NCBI RefSeq assembly: GCF_000472705.1
Contig: NZ_KI421453.1
Coordinates: forward strand, 62,001-126,000
DNA: 64,000 nt
Source of the DNA: Mesorhizobium erdmanii USDA 3471
Lineage (GTDB): Bacteria > Pseudomonadota > Alphaproteobacteria > Rhizobiales > Rhizobiaceae
Direction: 5' to 3'
Shown here: positions 15,996 to 24,457 of the stretch, piece after piece
Layout of the letters: the number at the start of each line of letters is the position of its first letter
Position numbering within the stretch: position 1 is the stretch's first letter
Program-made: the position numbers and the translations under genes
The notes under the pieces: generated by a model
Database searches by the model: none
What the model was told of the DNA's origin: nothing
The model's input: the letters and a program-made list of their open reading frames with translations, nothing else

Positions 15996-16024
15996 GAGGC
16001 CCGGCCATTGATCGGCCGGGTCTC
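15996..16024 (+). terminator. Intercistronic stem-loop after tmoX
   Basis: GAGGCCCGGCC pairs with GGCCGGGTCTC across ATTGATC, with one G-T pair. As in the peptide importer operon, this follows the SBP gene and precedes the remaining subunits, so it probably sets a high SBP:ATPase ratio rather than ending transcription. Confidence 0.6.
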
Positions 16025-16053
16025 AATTGTCGATACTCCAGAAGGACGATTGG

Positions 16054-17133
16054 ATGACGGACGGGACTGAACAGGGATCGGCGCAATCCGGTTGGGATAG
16101 CCGCCCGGTAAAACTTGCCTGCCGCAATGTGTGGAAGCTGTTCGGGGCAAACGCGGCCAGTTTCATCCGTGAGCGCGACGGCAAGGCCAGCATGGCCGAT
16201 GTCACGGCTGCCGGACTGGTCGGCGCGGTGCGCGCCGTCGATCTCGAAATCCGCCAGGGCGAGATCTTCATCATCATGGGTCTGTCCGGCTCCGGCAAAT
16301 CAACGCTGGTGCGCTGCATGTCGCGGCTGGTGGAGCCGAGCCACGGCAAGGTCGAGTTCGAGGGCAAGGACCTGCTGAAGATTTCCGACGCGGCGCTGAT
16401 CGAGTTGCGGCGCCATCGCATGGGCATGGTGTTCCAGAATTTCGCGCTGCTGCCGCATCTCAATGTGCTCGACAACATCGCCTTTCCGCTCAGCATCCAG
16501 GGACAGGACCGGTCAACGCGCGAGGCGCGGGCTCGTGAGGTCATCGAACTCGTGGGCTTAAGCGGCCGCGAGCATTTCTACCCGCGCGAATTGTCTGGCG
16601 GCCAGCAGCAGCGTGTCGGCATCGCCCGCAGCTTGGCGACAAAACCTGAAATCTGGTTCCTTGACGAGCCGTTCTCCGCGCTCGATCCGCTGATCCGCCG
16701 TGAGATGCAGGACGAGCTGATGCGGCTGCAGACGATGCTGCACAAGACCATCGTCTTCATCACCCATGATTTCGACGAGGCCATAAGGCTCGCCGACCGC
16801 ATCGCCATCATGAAGGACGGCGAGGTCATCCAGATCGGCACGCCGGAACAGCTGGTGGTCAATCCGGCGACCGACTACGTCGCCGAATTCACCCGCGACG
16901 TCGACCGCGCCAAGGTGATCTCGGCGCGCAGTCTGATGCGCGCCTGCAACGGCGCCGAGCATGGCGGAACGGTGGCGCCGGATGCCAAGATCGCCAGTTT
17001 TTCTGCCAGCATCGTTTCAGCCGGGAAGCCTTTCGCCGTGGTCAACGGCACCGGCAAGCCGATCGGCGAAGTCTCGCCACAAGCGGTCATCGATCTTTTG
17101 GCCGGCATCGAGCACACGGGAGCCGGCGCATGA
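16054..17133 (+). CDS. tmoW: TMAO/glycine betaine ABC transporter ATP-binding protein
   Basis: A 359-residue ProV/OpuAA-type ATPase. The family-specific leader (KLACRNVWKLFGANAASFIR) is followed by Walker A GLSGSGKST near residue 87, the signature LSGGQQQRVGIARSLA and Walker B WFLDEPFSALDP. The C-terminal 80 residues stand where CBS-type regulatory sequence is usual, but appear reduced. I chose the ATG at 16054, with GAAGGA 8 bases before, over a TTG at 16027. It overlaps the permease gene by four bases (ATGA). Together with TmoX and TmoV it forms the importer; the substrate call rests on context. Confidence 0.83.
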   Translation: MTDGTEQGSAQSGWDSRPVKLACRNVWKLFGANAASFIRERDGKASMADVTAAGLVGAVRAVDLEIRQGEIFIIMGLSGSGKSTLVRCMSRLVEPSHGKVEFEGKDLLKISDAALIELRRHRMGMVFQNFALLPHLNVLDNIAFPLSIQGQDRSTREARAREVIELVGLSGREHFYPRELSGGQQQRVGIARSLATKPEIWFLDEPFSALDPLIRREMQDELMRLQTMLHKTIVFITHDFDEAIRLADRIAIMKDGEVIQIGTPEQLVVNPATDYVAEFTRDVDRAKVISARSLMRACNGAEHGGTVAPDAKIASFSASIVSAGKPFAVVNGTGKPIGEVSPQAVIDLLAGIEHTGAGA

Positions 17134-19109
17134 CGGTGACGGCAAGCGCCAGCGAGGCGAGGCCGCCGCTTCAACGGTGGCTTGTTGTCTGGGCCGTGGC
17201 ACTCGCCGCCGTATTGGCACTATTCCTGCTGCAGGAAAGCCTGCCCTGGGCAGTAAATTATCCGGCCAGCGCCGTCGTGCCCGTCGCCGACTGGGTCAGT
17301 GCTCTAATGAGCTGGATCAAGTCGAACCTGTCGTGGCTGACCCGCTCGATCACCGCGGTGCTGGGCGTGCCGCTCGACTTCGCACTCGATCTTCTGGCCA
17401 AGAACTTCAAGGTCGGTCACGGTGCCGATGCCTATGTCCTGCCGCGGCTGTCGTGGGTCGGGGTGTGCGCTGTCGCCTTCCTCGCCGGCCATGCCGTGGG
17501 CGGCCGGAAACTCAGCCTGCTGGTCGGCGGCTGCTTCCTCTACATCGCGCTGTTCGGCCAATGGACCAGCGCCATGCTGACGATGGCGCTGATCTCTATC
17601 GCGGTGCCGTTCTGCATCGTCACCGGCCTGTTCGCCGGCATCTGGGCGTGGCGCAAGCCGTGGGCGGAAAGGCTGATCGTCTCCCCTGCCCTCGACCTGA
17701 TGCAGACGATCCCGACCTTCGCCTATCTGATCCCGATGCTGCTCCTGTTCGGCAACAGCCCGGTCTCGGCGATGATCGCCACAGCCATTTTCGCCACGCC
17801 GCCGATGGTGCGGGCGACGATGCTCGGCCTGACGAGGGTGCCGCTGGAGATCGGCGAATTCAGCGACATGGCCGGCTGTACGGCGCGGCAAAAACTGTGG
17901 CGGGTGCTCCTACCCTCGGCCCGCCCCACGCTGATGGTCGGCGTCAACCAGGTCATCATGCTGGCGCTCAACATGGTCATCATCGCCTCGATGATCAGCG
18001 CCGGCGGCCTCGGCTACGACGTGCTTCTGGCGCTGCGCGCGCTGAAGGTCGGCGAAGCCATGGAAGCCGGTCTCGCCATCGTGGCGCTGGCGATCGCGCT
18101 CGACCGGCTGAGCCAGGCCATCGCGCACAAGCAGGCCAAAGGCCATGTCCTTCAGGCGGCGAGCCCGAGCATCTGGCAGCGCTATCCCAACCTGACGCTG
18201 GCCATCGCCATCCTTGCCGTCACCACGCTGCTCGGCCTGTTCGTGCCGGCTTTCGCGGCGGTGCCGAAGGCGATCACCTTCACCACCGCGCCGTTGTGGA
18301 AGGCGGCGGTGAACTGGGTGACGATCAACTTCTTCGATGCGATCGAAGCCTTTCGCGTGGCGCTGATCCTCAACGTGCTCAATCCGGTGCGCGCCTTCTG
18401 CGAAGGCTTTCCGTGGCTTGGCGCGGTGTTCCTGCTCGGCCTTGCCGGCTATCAGCTCTCAGGGCTGCGCCTGGCGGCCCTGGTTGCGGCACTTACTACC
18501 TTCTGTGCTATGACCGGGCTCTGGGAAAAGACCATGGCCACCGTCTATCTCTGCGGCATCTCGGCCTTCATCGCCTGCCTGATCGGCATTCCAATCGGCC
18601 TGATGGCGGCGCGCAGCGACCGCTTCGAGAAGATCGTCACGCCTGTCATCGACACGTTGCAGGTGCTGCCGTCCTTCTGCTTCATCATTCCGGTGGTGAT
18701 GTTGTTTCGGGTCGGCGATGTCACCGCCATGATCGCCACGATCGCCTTCGCCGTGGTGCCGGCGATCCGCTACACCAATCATGGCATCAGGCAGGTGCCG
18801 CCGGCGTTGATCGAAGCAGCCAAGGTGTCCGGCTGCACGCCGCGCCAGACCTTCGTTCGCGTGCAATTGCCGCTGGCGCTTCCCGAAATCATGCTCGGCG
18901 TCAACCAGACCATCCTGATGGCGCTGGCGATGATCATCATCTGCGCCATGGTCGGCACCCGCGACCTCGGCCAGGAGGTGTTCATCGCGCTGTCAAAAGC
19001 CGATTCCGGCCGCGGCATCGTCGCCGGCCTGGCCATAGCCTTCATCGGCATCGTCGCCGACAGGCTGTTCGGCGCCTGGACGGCGAAGGCAAGGGCTAGG
19101 CTGGGATAG
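17130..19109 (+). CDS. tmoV: TMAO/glycine betaine ABC transporter permease, tandem-fused
   Basis: A 659-residue membrane protein with two ProW-like permease halves in one chain. Two EAA-type loops are visible, EIGEFSDMAGCTARQKLWRV in the first half and LIEAAKVSGCTPRQTFVRV in the second, each followed by a gate-helix run (LPSARPTLMVGVNQVIMLAL; LPLALPEIMLGVNQTILMAL). The doubled architecture is that reported for TMAO permeases and some betaine permeases. The start overlaps tmoW by four bases and the gene converges on tmm across a hairpin. Confidence 0.83.
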   Translation: MTVTASASEARPPLQRWLVVWAVALAAVLALFLLQESLPWAVNYPASAVVPVADWVSALMSWIKSNLSWLTRSITAVLGVPLDFALDLLAKNFKVGHGADAYVLPRLSWVGVCAVAFLAGHAVGGRKLSLLVGGCFLYIALFGQWTSAMLTMALISIAVPFCIVTGLFAGIWAWRKPWAERLIVSPALDLMQTIPTFAYLIPMLLLFGNSPVSAMIATAIFATPPMVRATMLGLTRVPLEIGEFSDMAGCTARQKLWRVLLPSARPTLMVGVNQVIMLALNMVIIASMISAGGLGYDVLLALRALKVGEAMEAGLAIVALAIALDRLSQAIAHKQAKGHVLQAASPSIWQRYPNLTLAIAILAVTTLLGLFVPAFAAVPKAITFTTAPLWKAAVNWVTINFFDAIEAFRVALILNVLNPVRAFCEGFPWLGAVFLLGLAGYQLSGLRLAALVAALTTFCAMTGLWEKTMATVYLCGISAFIACLIGIPIGLMAARSDRFEKIVTPVIDTLQVLPSFCFIIPVVMLFRVGDVTAMIATIAFAVVPAIRYTNHGIRQVPPALIEAAKVSGCTPRQTFVRVQLPLALPEIMLGVNQTILMALAMIIICAMVGTRDLGQEVFIALSKADSGRGIVAGLAIAFIGIVADRLFGAWTAKARARLG

Positions 19110-19113
19110 AAGA

Positions 19114-19134
19114 GGCCGCAGCTATTCCGCGGCC
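19114..19134. terminator. Convergent hairpin between tmoV and tmm
   Basis: GGCCGC (19114-19119) and GCGGCC (19129-19134) form a stem overlapping the tmm stop codon. No T-tract is present, so this is only a candidate bidirectional terminator. Confidence 0.35.
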
Positions 19135-20480
19135 ACCCCCTTAACCTCGAGATAGCTCTCCATCGAATCGTCCAGCGCCTGCAGCCACGGCGTGTGGTGC
19201 AGCGGCGCCATGGTGCCGGTCATCAGCGAACGGTAGGCATGGTCGCGGAAGCTCATAATGTCTTCCGCCTTGTGGTGTTCCCACTCCATGAAAGTCTGGT
19301 TTACCGCCTCGACATCGAAGCCGGGATAGTCGGTCTGGTCCATCAGTTCCTTGGTGTAGTCGCCCTGGAACCAGATCATCTGCTCGGCGTCCTCCAGCGT
19401 TTCCTCACGCGCCCGCCATTTGGCGCCGTGCTCGGCCATCGCTTCGGCTGACGGCAGCTTGATGCGGCCCATGATGACGTCGCGAGCGAACCAGGCCTGC
19501 GCGTCGAACATATTGAAAGTGTAGAACTGGTCCTGCATGCCGATGTAGGACAGCTTCGGGTTCTTCTCCCAGACGACGCCTTCATAGAGATCCGTTGGCC
19601 ACATGCGGTTGGCGGTCTTGAGTTTCAGATCGTCGGTGAGGAACGGGAAGGAGTGGAGGTAGCCGGTGCACAGGATAATGGCGTCGACATCCTTGGTGGT
19701 GCCGTCCTTGAAGTGCGCCGTCTTGCCGACGACCTTCTGCAGCAATGGCACCTCTTTCCAGTTCTCCGGCCATTTGAAGCCCATCGGCTTCGAGCGGTAA
19801 CTGGAGGTGATCGACTTGGCGCCGTATTTATAGCATTGCGAGCCGATATCCTCGGCCGAATAGGAACGGCCGATGATCAGGATGTCCTTGCCCTTGAATT
19901 CCATCGCGTCGCGGAAATCATGGCTGTGCAGGATGCGGCCGTTGAAGGTCGAGAAGCCCTCGAAATAGGGAACGTTGGGCACCGAGAAATGGCCGGAGGC
20001 GACGACGACATTGTCGAACTCTTCGGAATAGGTGACGTCGTTCGTGCGGTCATGCGCGGTGACGGTGAATTTCTTGGTCTCGTCCGAAAAGGTCACCATG
20101 CGCACCGGACTGTTGAAACGCACCCATTTGCGCAGGCCCGACTTCTCGACGCGACCCTTGATGTAATCCCACAGCACGGCGCGCGGCGGATAGGAGCCGA
20201 TGGGCCGGCCAAAATGCTCCTCGAACGTGTAGTCGGCGAATTCCAGGCATTCCTTCGGACCGTTCGACCAGAGATAGCGGTACATCGAGCCGTGCACGGG
20301 GTCGCCATGTTCGTCGAGGCCGGTGCGCCAGGTGTAGTTCCACAAGCCGCCCCAGTCCGACTGCTTTTCGAAGCAGACGATTTCGGGAATGTCGGCGCCC
20401 TTGTCGGCAGCCGACTTGAAGGCCCTGAGCTGTGCCAGGCCGGACGGTCCGGCGCCGATGACGGCAACGCGAGTTTTCAT
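19122..20480 (-). CDS. tmm: Trimethylamine monooxygenase (bacterial FMO)
   Basis: A 452-residue flavin-containing monooxygenase that oxidises trimethylamine to TMAO with NADPH and O2. The FAD motif GAGPSGLA is near residue 9. The FMO signature FxGxxxHxxxF is present (FNGRILHSHDF), then the NADPH motif GRSYSAED and the C-terminal CTGYLHSFPFL. Length and the segment SDWGGLWNYTWRTGLDEHG match known Tmm proteins. I chose the start MKTRVAVIG with GGAGG about 9 bases before; the longer frame has no support. It lies between tmoXWV and the XRE regulator, and tdm and dmm are nearby. Other FMOs (indole or sulfide oxidisers) are unlikely in this context. Confidence 0.92.
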   Translation of the reverse strand: MKTRVAVIGAGPSGLAQLRAFKSAADKGADIPEIVCFEKQSDWGGLWNYTWRTGLDEHGDPVHGSMYRYLWSNGPKECLEFADYTFEEHFGRPIGSYPPRAVLWDYIKGRVEKSGLRKWVRFNSPVRMVTFSDETKKFTVTAHDRTNDVTYSEEFDNVVVASGHFSVPNVPYFEGFSTFNGRILHSHDFRDAMEFKGKDILIIGRSYSAEDIGSQCYKYGAKSITSSYRSKPMGFKWPENWKEVPLLQKVVGKTAHFKDGTTKDVDAIILCTGYLHSFPFLTDDLKLKTANRMWPTDLYEGVVWEKNPKLSYIGMQDQFYTFNMFDAQAWFARDVIMGRIKLPSAEAMAEHGAKWRAREETLEDAEQMIWFQGDYTKELMDQTDYPGFDVEAVNQTFMEWEHHKAEDIMSFRDHAYRSLMTGTMAPLHHTPWLQALDDSMESYLEVKGVAAE

Positions 20481-20514
20481 TTCCAGGGCCTCCTCATTTT
20501 TGATTTCCCCAGCG

Positions 20515-20538
20515 AAACAAATTTCACTGACAGTGACA
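20515..20538 (-). promoter_or_regulatory. Shared methylamine-regulon element, tmm copy
   Basis: Read on the minus strand this is TGTCACTGTCAGTGAA followed by ATTTGTTT. The inner TCACTGTCAGTGA is a perfect palindrome. It lies 34 bases before the tmm start. Nineteen of 24 positions match the copy at 25710-25733, and the right half matches the copy before tdm. Confidence 0.55.
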
Positions 20539-20700
20539 CTAATTGGCGCTTGCGTGCTGTCAACAGACATCTGCGGGAACAGCGTTTGCGCATAACGGAA
20601 TCCCGTCGAGAAACCTGCGCTGGCAGAATGCCTGGGATCGTCAGGTGGAACCTAAGACGGCTTGCCGACACCGCCGTGCTGCTGTATCGCCAACTGATAT

Positions 20701-20717
20701 GTTCACCTTGAGTGAAA
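20701..20717 (+). promoter_or_regulatory. Palindrome before XRE-cupin gene, probable autoregulatory operator
   Basis: GTTCACCTTGAGTGAAA contains TTCAC...GTGAA arms around a 5-base centre. It resembles the tmm palindrome and lies 26 bases before the chosen start of the regulator. Confidence 0.45.
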
Positions 20718-20743
20718 TAAATCGGCGCAATCCCGGGGGCGAC

Positions 20744-21463
20744 ATGGCGAAAGACGGTTCCAATTCCAAGCCCGGCCCTGCCGGCGCCAAGGCCAAGCCG
20801 CACCCGAAAGTCTCGGCGGACGGCAAGACCATCCGGGCGCCGCTGACGCAGAACCCGCACGCCATCCGCGACACGCGCGAGAAAGTGCTGGAGGTGGCGA
20901 TCGGCCGCGAGGTGCGGGCGTTCCGCAAGAAGCTCGGCATCACCGTCGCCGATCTCGCTGTCGCCACCGACATTTCGCTGGGCATGCTGTCGAAGATCGA
21001 GAACGGCATCACCTCGCCATCGCTGACCACCTTGCAGGCGCTGTCGCGGGCGCTCGGCGTTCCGGTCACCGCCTTCTTCCGCCGCTTCGAGGAGGAGCGC
21101 AGCGCTGTCTTCGTCAAGGCCGGCGAAGGCCTCGATGTCGAGCGTCGCGGCACGCGCGCCGGCCATCAGTACAATCTGCTTGGCCATATCGGTTCGAACA
21201 CCAGCGGAGTGGTCGTCGAGCCTTATCTCATCACGCTGACCGAGGATTCGGACGTGTTTCCGACCTTCCAGCACGAGGGCATGGAGTTCCTCTACATGCT
21301 GGAAGGCGAAGTCGTTTACCGGCACGGCAGCAACCTCTATCCGATGAAGCCCGGCGACAGCCTGTTCTTCGACGCCGATGCGCCGCATGGGCCGGAGCAG
21401 CTGACAAAACTGCCGATGCGGTATTTGTCGATTATTTGTTATCCGCAGGGCAGTGCTGGGTGA
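20744..21463 (+). CDS. XRE family regulator with C-terminal cupin domain
   Basis: A 239-residue one-component regulator. Residues about 50-105 are an HTH_3 domain (VRAFRKKLGITVADLAVATD, then ISLGMLSKIENG). Residues about 155-235 are a cupin_2 barrel (FQHEGMEFLYMLEGEVVYRH, then GSNLYPMKPGDSLFFDADAPHGP). I chose the ATG at 20744 because an upstream ATG at 20699 would put a palindromic operator candidate inside the coding region; the ribosome site is weak for both. It stands between tmm and dmm, so methylated-amine regulation is the likely job. The ligand could be an amine held in the cupin pocket. Related proteins control amine or polyamine catabolism. Confidence 0.85.
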   Translation: MAKDGSNSKPGPAGAKAKPHPKVSADGKTIRAPLTQNPHAIRDTREKVLEVAIGREVRAFRKKLGITVADLAVATDISLGMLSKIENGITSPSLTTLQALSRALGVPVTAFFRRFEEERSAVFVKAGEGLDVERRGTRAGHQYNLLGHIGSNTSGVVVEPYLITLTEDSDVFPTFQHEGMEFLYMLEGEVVYRHGSNLYPMKPGDSLFFDADAPHGPEQLTKLPMRYLSIICYPQGSAG

Positions 21464-21557
21464 TTGGCTAATCTGCCTATCGTGGGGGTGATGTCCGGTA
21501 GCACAGAGGGGCGCTCCCCTCGGCATGTCTTTGCTTGGAGTGGCTCAAACCGCGCGC

Positions 21558-21722
21558 TTCGTCATCCTCGGGCTTGACCCGAGGATCCATTCCGTGACCT
21601 TCGCCGAAGGGTGCAACGGAGCAGAGTTCTATAGCAGTTGCAACGCTTTAACGTCACGGAATGGATCCCAGGGTCTGCGCCGCGTCGCTTCGCTCCTTGC
21701 TTCGCCCTAGGATGACGAAACG
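21558..21722. repeat. Rhizobial interspersed palindromic element, copy 1
   Basis: The ends read TTCGTCATCCTCGGGC and GCCCTAGGATGACGAA, nearly inverse. Inside, GGATCCATTCCGTGAC (21583-21598) and GTCACGGAATGGATCC (21653-21668) are perfect 16-bp arms. A related element lies at 48991-49194. There is no coding capacity or transposase. Confidence 0.75.
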
Positions 21723-21764
21723 GATGGGCCGAGTTCCTTCGCGCCCCCCTCTACCCTGCCGGGC

Positions 21765-21787
21765 ATCTCCCCCACGAGGGGGGAGAT
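21765..21787. repeat. Small hairpin repeat
   Basis: ATCTCCCCC and GGGGGAGAT around ACGAG, inside CTGCCGGGCATCTCC context, a small intergenic element of the kind repeated in Mesorhizobium genomes. The recurrence elsewhere is from memory, not shown here. Confidence 0.5.
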
Positions 21788-21807
21788 CGGCAGCTTCGCG
21801 GGCAGCG

Positions 21808-22848
21808 TCAATCCGGCCCAAATCCCGAGCTCGTCGCACTGCCATCATCCAGCTTCGACAGCCATTCCACCAGCGTCGGCCGATAACGGGTCAGGCCCTT
21901 GTAGGTGGCCAGTTCCTCGGGCAGATCGCGGATGACGCGGTGCAGGCGGCGCGCCCATTTCGGCTGTGTCACCAGTTCGTCCATCTTGATCAGATAGCAG
22001 CGGATCGGGAAGACGATGCCGTTCGAGCGCGGCAGCCGCCAGAAGCTTTGCAGTTCGACGCGCAGATGCACCTTGTCGCCGACATTTTCGGGCGTGACCG
22101 TTGTCCGGTCAGGACCCCATTTGTGGTAATTCTCAGGGCTGGTGTCGAGGCGCGGGTTGACGGTCATCGTCCAGTTCAGACGCCGTGCCGGCTTGCCCTG
22201 CTGGATGTTGGTGAGGAATTTCAGCGCCCTGACGAAAATCCCCTTCTCATGCGCCAGCGGCACCGGCGCGTGCCACTCGAAAAAATTCATGCCGATGTCG
22301 AAATCGAGCGACCAGTCGGCCTGGGTGGTGACCATGCCGGCATCCATCCAAAGATTGCCGTCGCGCTGGTCGAGGATGCAGAAATCGCCCTGGCTCTGGC
22401 GGGTGATGTATTCCATCGGGCCGTAAGGCAGCGTCGAGGTGTCGCCGAAGGTGAAGGTGTCGTCGATGCCGAGCGGCCGATTGATCCAACGCCAGCGGTC
22501 GCCATCGCGCTCGAGCGTGAAATGCTCGGGATAGCCCAGCGCCTGCTGTTCCATCAACAGTTCGAGCAGGTCCCAGCCGGCCAAGGTCATATGCGGCAGC
22601 GACTGGCAGCGCAGCGGATCCTCGGCCAGCACCAGCGCCCGGTCCTGCATCTCGGCGACATAGTGCTCGTCGACGTCGATAAGGTTTTCGAGCACCGAGC
22701 CTTTCGGACCGATAACATGCGGCTCGATGTTGACCGCATACATGTAGGCGTCCTCATGGAAGGGAAATGGGAACCGCCTGATGTGCTCCGGGCTGTTCCT
22801 GAAGGTGAAATCGTCGCGGAACGTTTCCTTGCGAAAGGTGATGCCCAT
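21808..22848 (-). CDS. dmmC: Haem-dependent oxidative N-demethylase, dimethylamine monooxygenase subunit (DUF3445)
   Basis: A 346-residue DUF3445/HODM-family protein, the haem-binding catalytic subunit that demethylates dimethylamine to methylamine and formaldehyde. Visible family segments are FRNSPEHIRRFPFPFHEDAY at the N-terminus, MTLAGWDLLELLMEQQALGY, RTTVTPENVGDKVHLRVELQ and a C-terminal RQSFWRLPRSN-like block (here LQSFWRLPRSNGIVFPI) with TYKGLTRYRP. It is the last gene of a minus-strand operon 25591-21808, nine bases after the reductase gene. Subunit letters vary between papers; I use the order D-A-B-C. The haem ligand cannot be fixed from sequence alone. Confidence 0.85.
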   Translation of the reverse strand: MGITFRKETFRDDFTFRNSPEHIRRFPFPFHEDAYMYAVNIEPHVIGPKGSVLENLIDVDEHYVAEMQDRALVLAEDPLRCQSLPHMTLAGWDLLELLMEQQALGYPEHFTLERDGDRWRWINRPLGIDDTFTFGDTSTLPYGPMEYITRQSQGDFCILDQRDGNLWMDAGMVTTQADWSLDFDIGMNFFEWHAPVPLAHEKGIFVRALKFLTNIQQGKPARRLNWTMTVNPRLDTSPENYHKWGPDRTTVTPENVGDKVHLRVELQSFWRLPRSNGIVFPIRCYLIKMDELVTQPKWARRLHRVIRDLPEELATYKGLTRYRPTLVEWLSKLDDGSATSSGFGPD

Positions 22849-22857
22849 CTTCGCCTC

Positions 22858-23823
22858 CTATCTTTCCAAGACCAGCGACTTGCCCTCGAAGCGCGACACG
22901 CACGGCATGATCTTCCAGCCGGAACGATGGTCTTCCTCGCTCAGCCAGTGGTCGTTGTGGATGAACTTGCCGTCGTACGAGATGACGTTGGTCTCGCACT
23001 GGCCACAAACGCCGCCGCGGCAGAGATAGGGTGGATCGACGCCGGCCGCCTCGATCGCTTCGAGCAGGCTCTGCTGCTCGCCGACACGGATCGTCTTGCC
23101 GCTGACGGCCAGCGTCACATCGAAAGGCAGGCCGGGCTGGGGTGCCGCGAAATGCTCGAAATGCACGGCCTCCGGTGGCCATCCCAGGCTTGCCGCGCGG
23201 TCGCGCACCCAATTGATCATGCCGGCTGGACCGCAGACATAGAGATGCGTGCCGAGCGGCTGCGTCGACAGCAACCGGTCGAGCTCGATGCGCTCGTCGA
23301 GGTCGTCGTGATAGAGCCTGATGCGCCTGTCATAACGCTCGCGTAGCAGGTCGGCATAGGTGCCGAGCGACGCGGTGCGGCAGGTGTAGTGCAGTTCGAA
23401 ATTGCCGCCCTCTCCCGCCAGTTGCGCGGTCTGCGCCATGAACGGCGTGATGCCGATGCCGCCGGCCAGCATGAGATGTTTTTTCGCCCTGAGGTCGAGC
23501 GAGAACAGGTTGACGGGATAGCTGATCACCATCTCCAGGCCGGCCTTGACCGACCTGTGCATGAACAGCGAACCGCCGCGGCCGACATCGTCGCGCCGCA
23601 CCGAGATCGTGTATTCGCGCGTGTCGAGCGGCGAGCCCATCAGCGAATAGGGATTGAGCCTGGTGCGGTCGCCATCGCGCATTTCGACGACGACATGGGC
23701 GCCACCGGAGAAGGTCGGCAAAAGCTCCCCGTCACGGCGGCGGAAATGGAAGCGGGTGACCAGCTCGTTGACCGGGACGACATCGCTGACCACGACATCG
23801 AGCTTGGTGGTGCCGGTGCTCAT
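22858..23823 (-). CDS. dmmB: Dimethylamine monooxygenase reductase subunit
   Basis: A 321-residue phthalate-dioxygenase-reductase type protein that passes electrons from NAD(P)H to the haem subunit. Residues about 1-105 bind flavin (RLNPYSLMGSP, YTISVRR). Residues about 110-215 bind NAD(P)H (MLAGGIGITPFMAQ, YVCGPAGMI). The C-terminus is a plant-type 2Fe-2S ferredoxin with YLCRGGVCGQCETNV and a fourth Cys in KIMPCVSR. The start overlaps the dmmA stop (ATGA) and the stop is nine bases before dmmC. Confidence 0.9.
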   Translation of the reverse strand: MSTGTTKLDVVVSDVVPVNELVTRFHFRRRDGELLPTFSGGAHVVVEMRDGDRTRLNPYSLMGSPLDTREYTISVRRDDVGRGGSLFMHRSVKAGLEMVISYPVNLFSLDLRAKKHLMLAGGIGITPFMAQTAQLAGEGGNFELHYTCRTASLGTYADLLRERYDRRIRLYHDDLDERIELDRLLSTQPLGTHLYVCGPAGMINWVRDRAASLGWPPEAVHFEHFAAPQPGLPFDVTLAVSGKTIRVGEQQSLLEAIEAAGVDPPYLCRGGVCGQCETNVISYDGKFIHNDHWLSEEDHRSGWKIMPCVSRFEGKSLVLER

Positions 23824-24416
23824 GGGAAGGCCTCCTCGATCGGAGGCATCTCGGAACGATCCTCGGCATTGATACAGACGCCCTGGAAGGCGGCGAGGCG
23901 CCTGGAATAATGATCACGCACCAGAAGCAGCAGCCCACAATGCGCACAAATGGCCGGCTGCGTCGTGACATTTTCGGTAATGCCCTTGCAATGCACGCAC
24001 TGCATGCGCCGCGCCAGCGAGCCGCGATGCTCGGTCTGCATCGAAGTGTGGTCGATGCCGGCTTCGAGCGCCACCTGCATCGCCTGGCCGATCAGCCCTT
24101 CGGTGCCGGCGAGATAGAGACGCAGGCCCATATGGGCGTTGCTCAGCGTCTGCTTCAGTCGCGGCAGCAGGCTGGCGAAGGACGGCGCTTGATGAAACTG
24201 CGCCGGCTTCAGCGCTTCGAGCGCTGCGACGTGTTTGCCGCCCGGATCCGGGATATAGACGATTTCGGCGCCTTCGAAAAATCCGGCAGGCGCTCTTGCG
24301 GCCATATCTGAAATAGCGAGCGCGCCTTCGGCATCGGCGATGAAAAGATGGTGTTTGCCGGGCTGCGGAGAGAGCGTTCCGTAGACCGGCCGGCTGATAA
24401 TGCTTTTGGCTGCCAT
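23820..24416 (-). CDS. dmmA: Dimethylamine monooxygenase small subunit (DmmA family)
   Basis: A 198-residue accessory subunit. The N-terminal two-thirds look like a Rossmann-type fragment with HHLFIADAEGALAISDMAAR and LRLYLAGTEGLIGQAMQVAL. The C-terminus has a zinc-ribbon-like set of four Cys (MQCVHCKG and AICAHCGLLLLVRDHYS). This composition is that of the family annotated as dimethylamine monooxygenase subunit DmmA. It may help electron transfer or assembly. It overlaps dmmB by four bases and lies 41 bases after dmmD. Confidence 0.82.
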   Translation of the reverse strand: MAAKSIISRPVYGTLSPQPGKHHLFIADAEGALAISDMAARAPAGFFEGAEIVYIPDPGGKHVAALEALKPAQFHQAPSFASLLPRLKQTLSNAHMGLRLYLAGTEGLIGQAMQVALEAGIDHTSMQTEHRGSLARRMQCVHCKGITENVTTQPAICAHCGLLLLVRDHYSRRLAAFQGVCINAEDRSEMPPIEEAFP

Positions 24417-24457
24417 TTACGTCTTCGTGCCTCGAACCTCTCGCTGTTGATGATGCC

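Larger units (their letters stand above)
21464..21807. other. 344-base intergenic stretch made mostly of repeats
   Basis: Between the XRE stop and the dmmC stop there is no convincing gene. The stretch contains the long palindromic element at 21558-21722 and a second small hairpin element at 21765-21787. Confidence 0.6.

Noticed and set aside
16961..19099. A 712-codon frame on the plus strand overlapping tmoV in another frame
   Set aside because: The alternate frame has no domain, while the tmoV frame shows two permease halves and starts with a four-base overlap to tmoW.
15002..19109. Calling the importer a choline or glycine betaine system
   Set aside because: Not excluded by sequence, but no betaine-catabolic genes lie nearby, while tmm, tdm and dmm do. 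TMAO is therefore preferred, at reduced confidence.
21558..21722. CRISPR or insertion sequence as explanation of the repeats
   Set aside because: There is no repeat-spacer periodicity, no cas gene and no transposase; the structure is a single long foldback.
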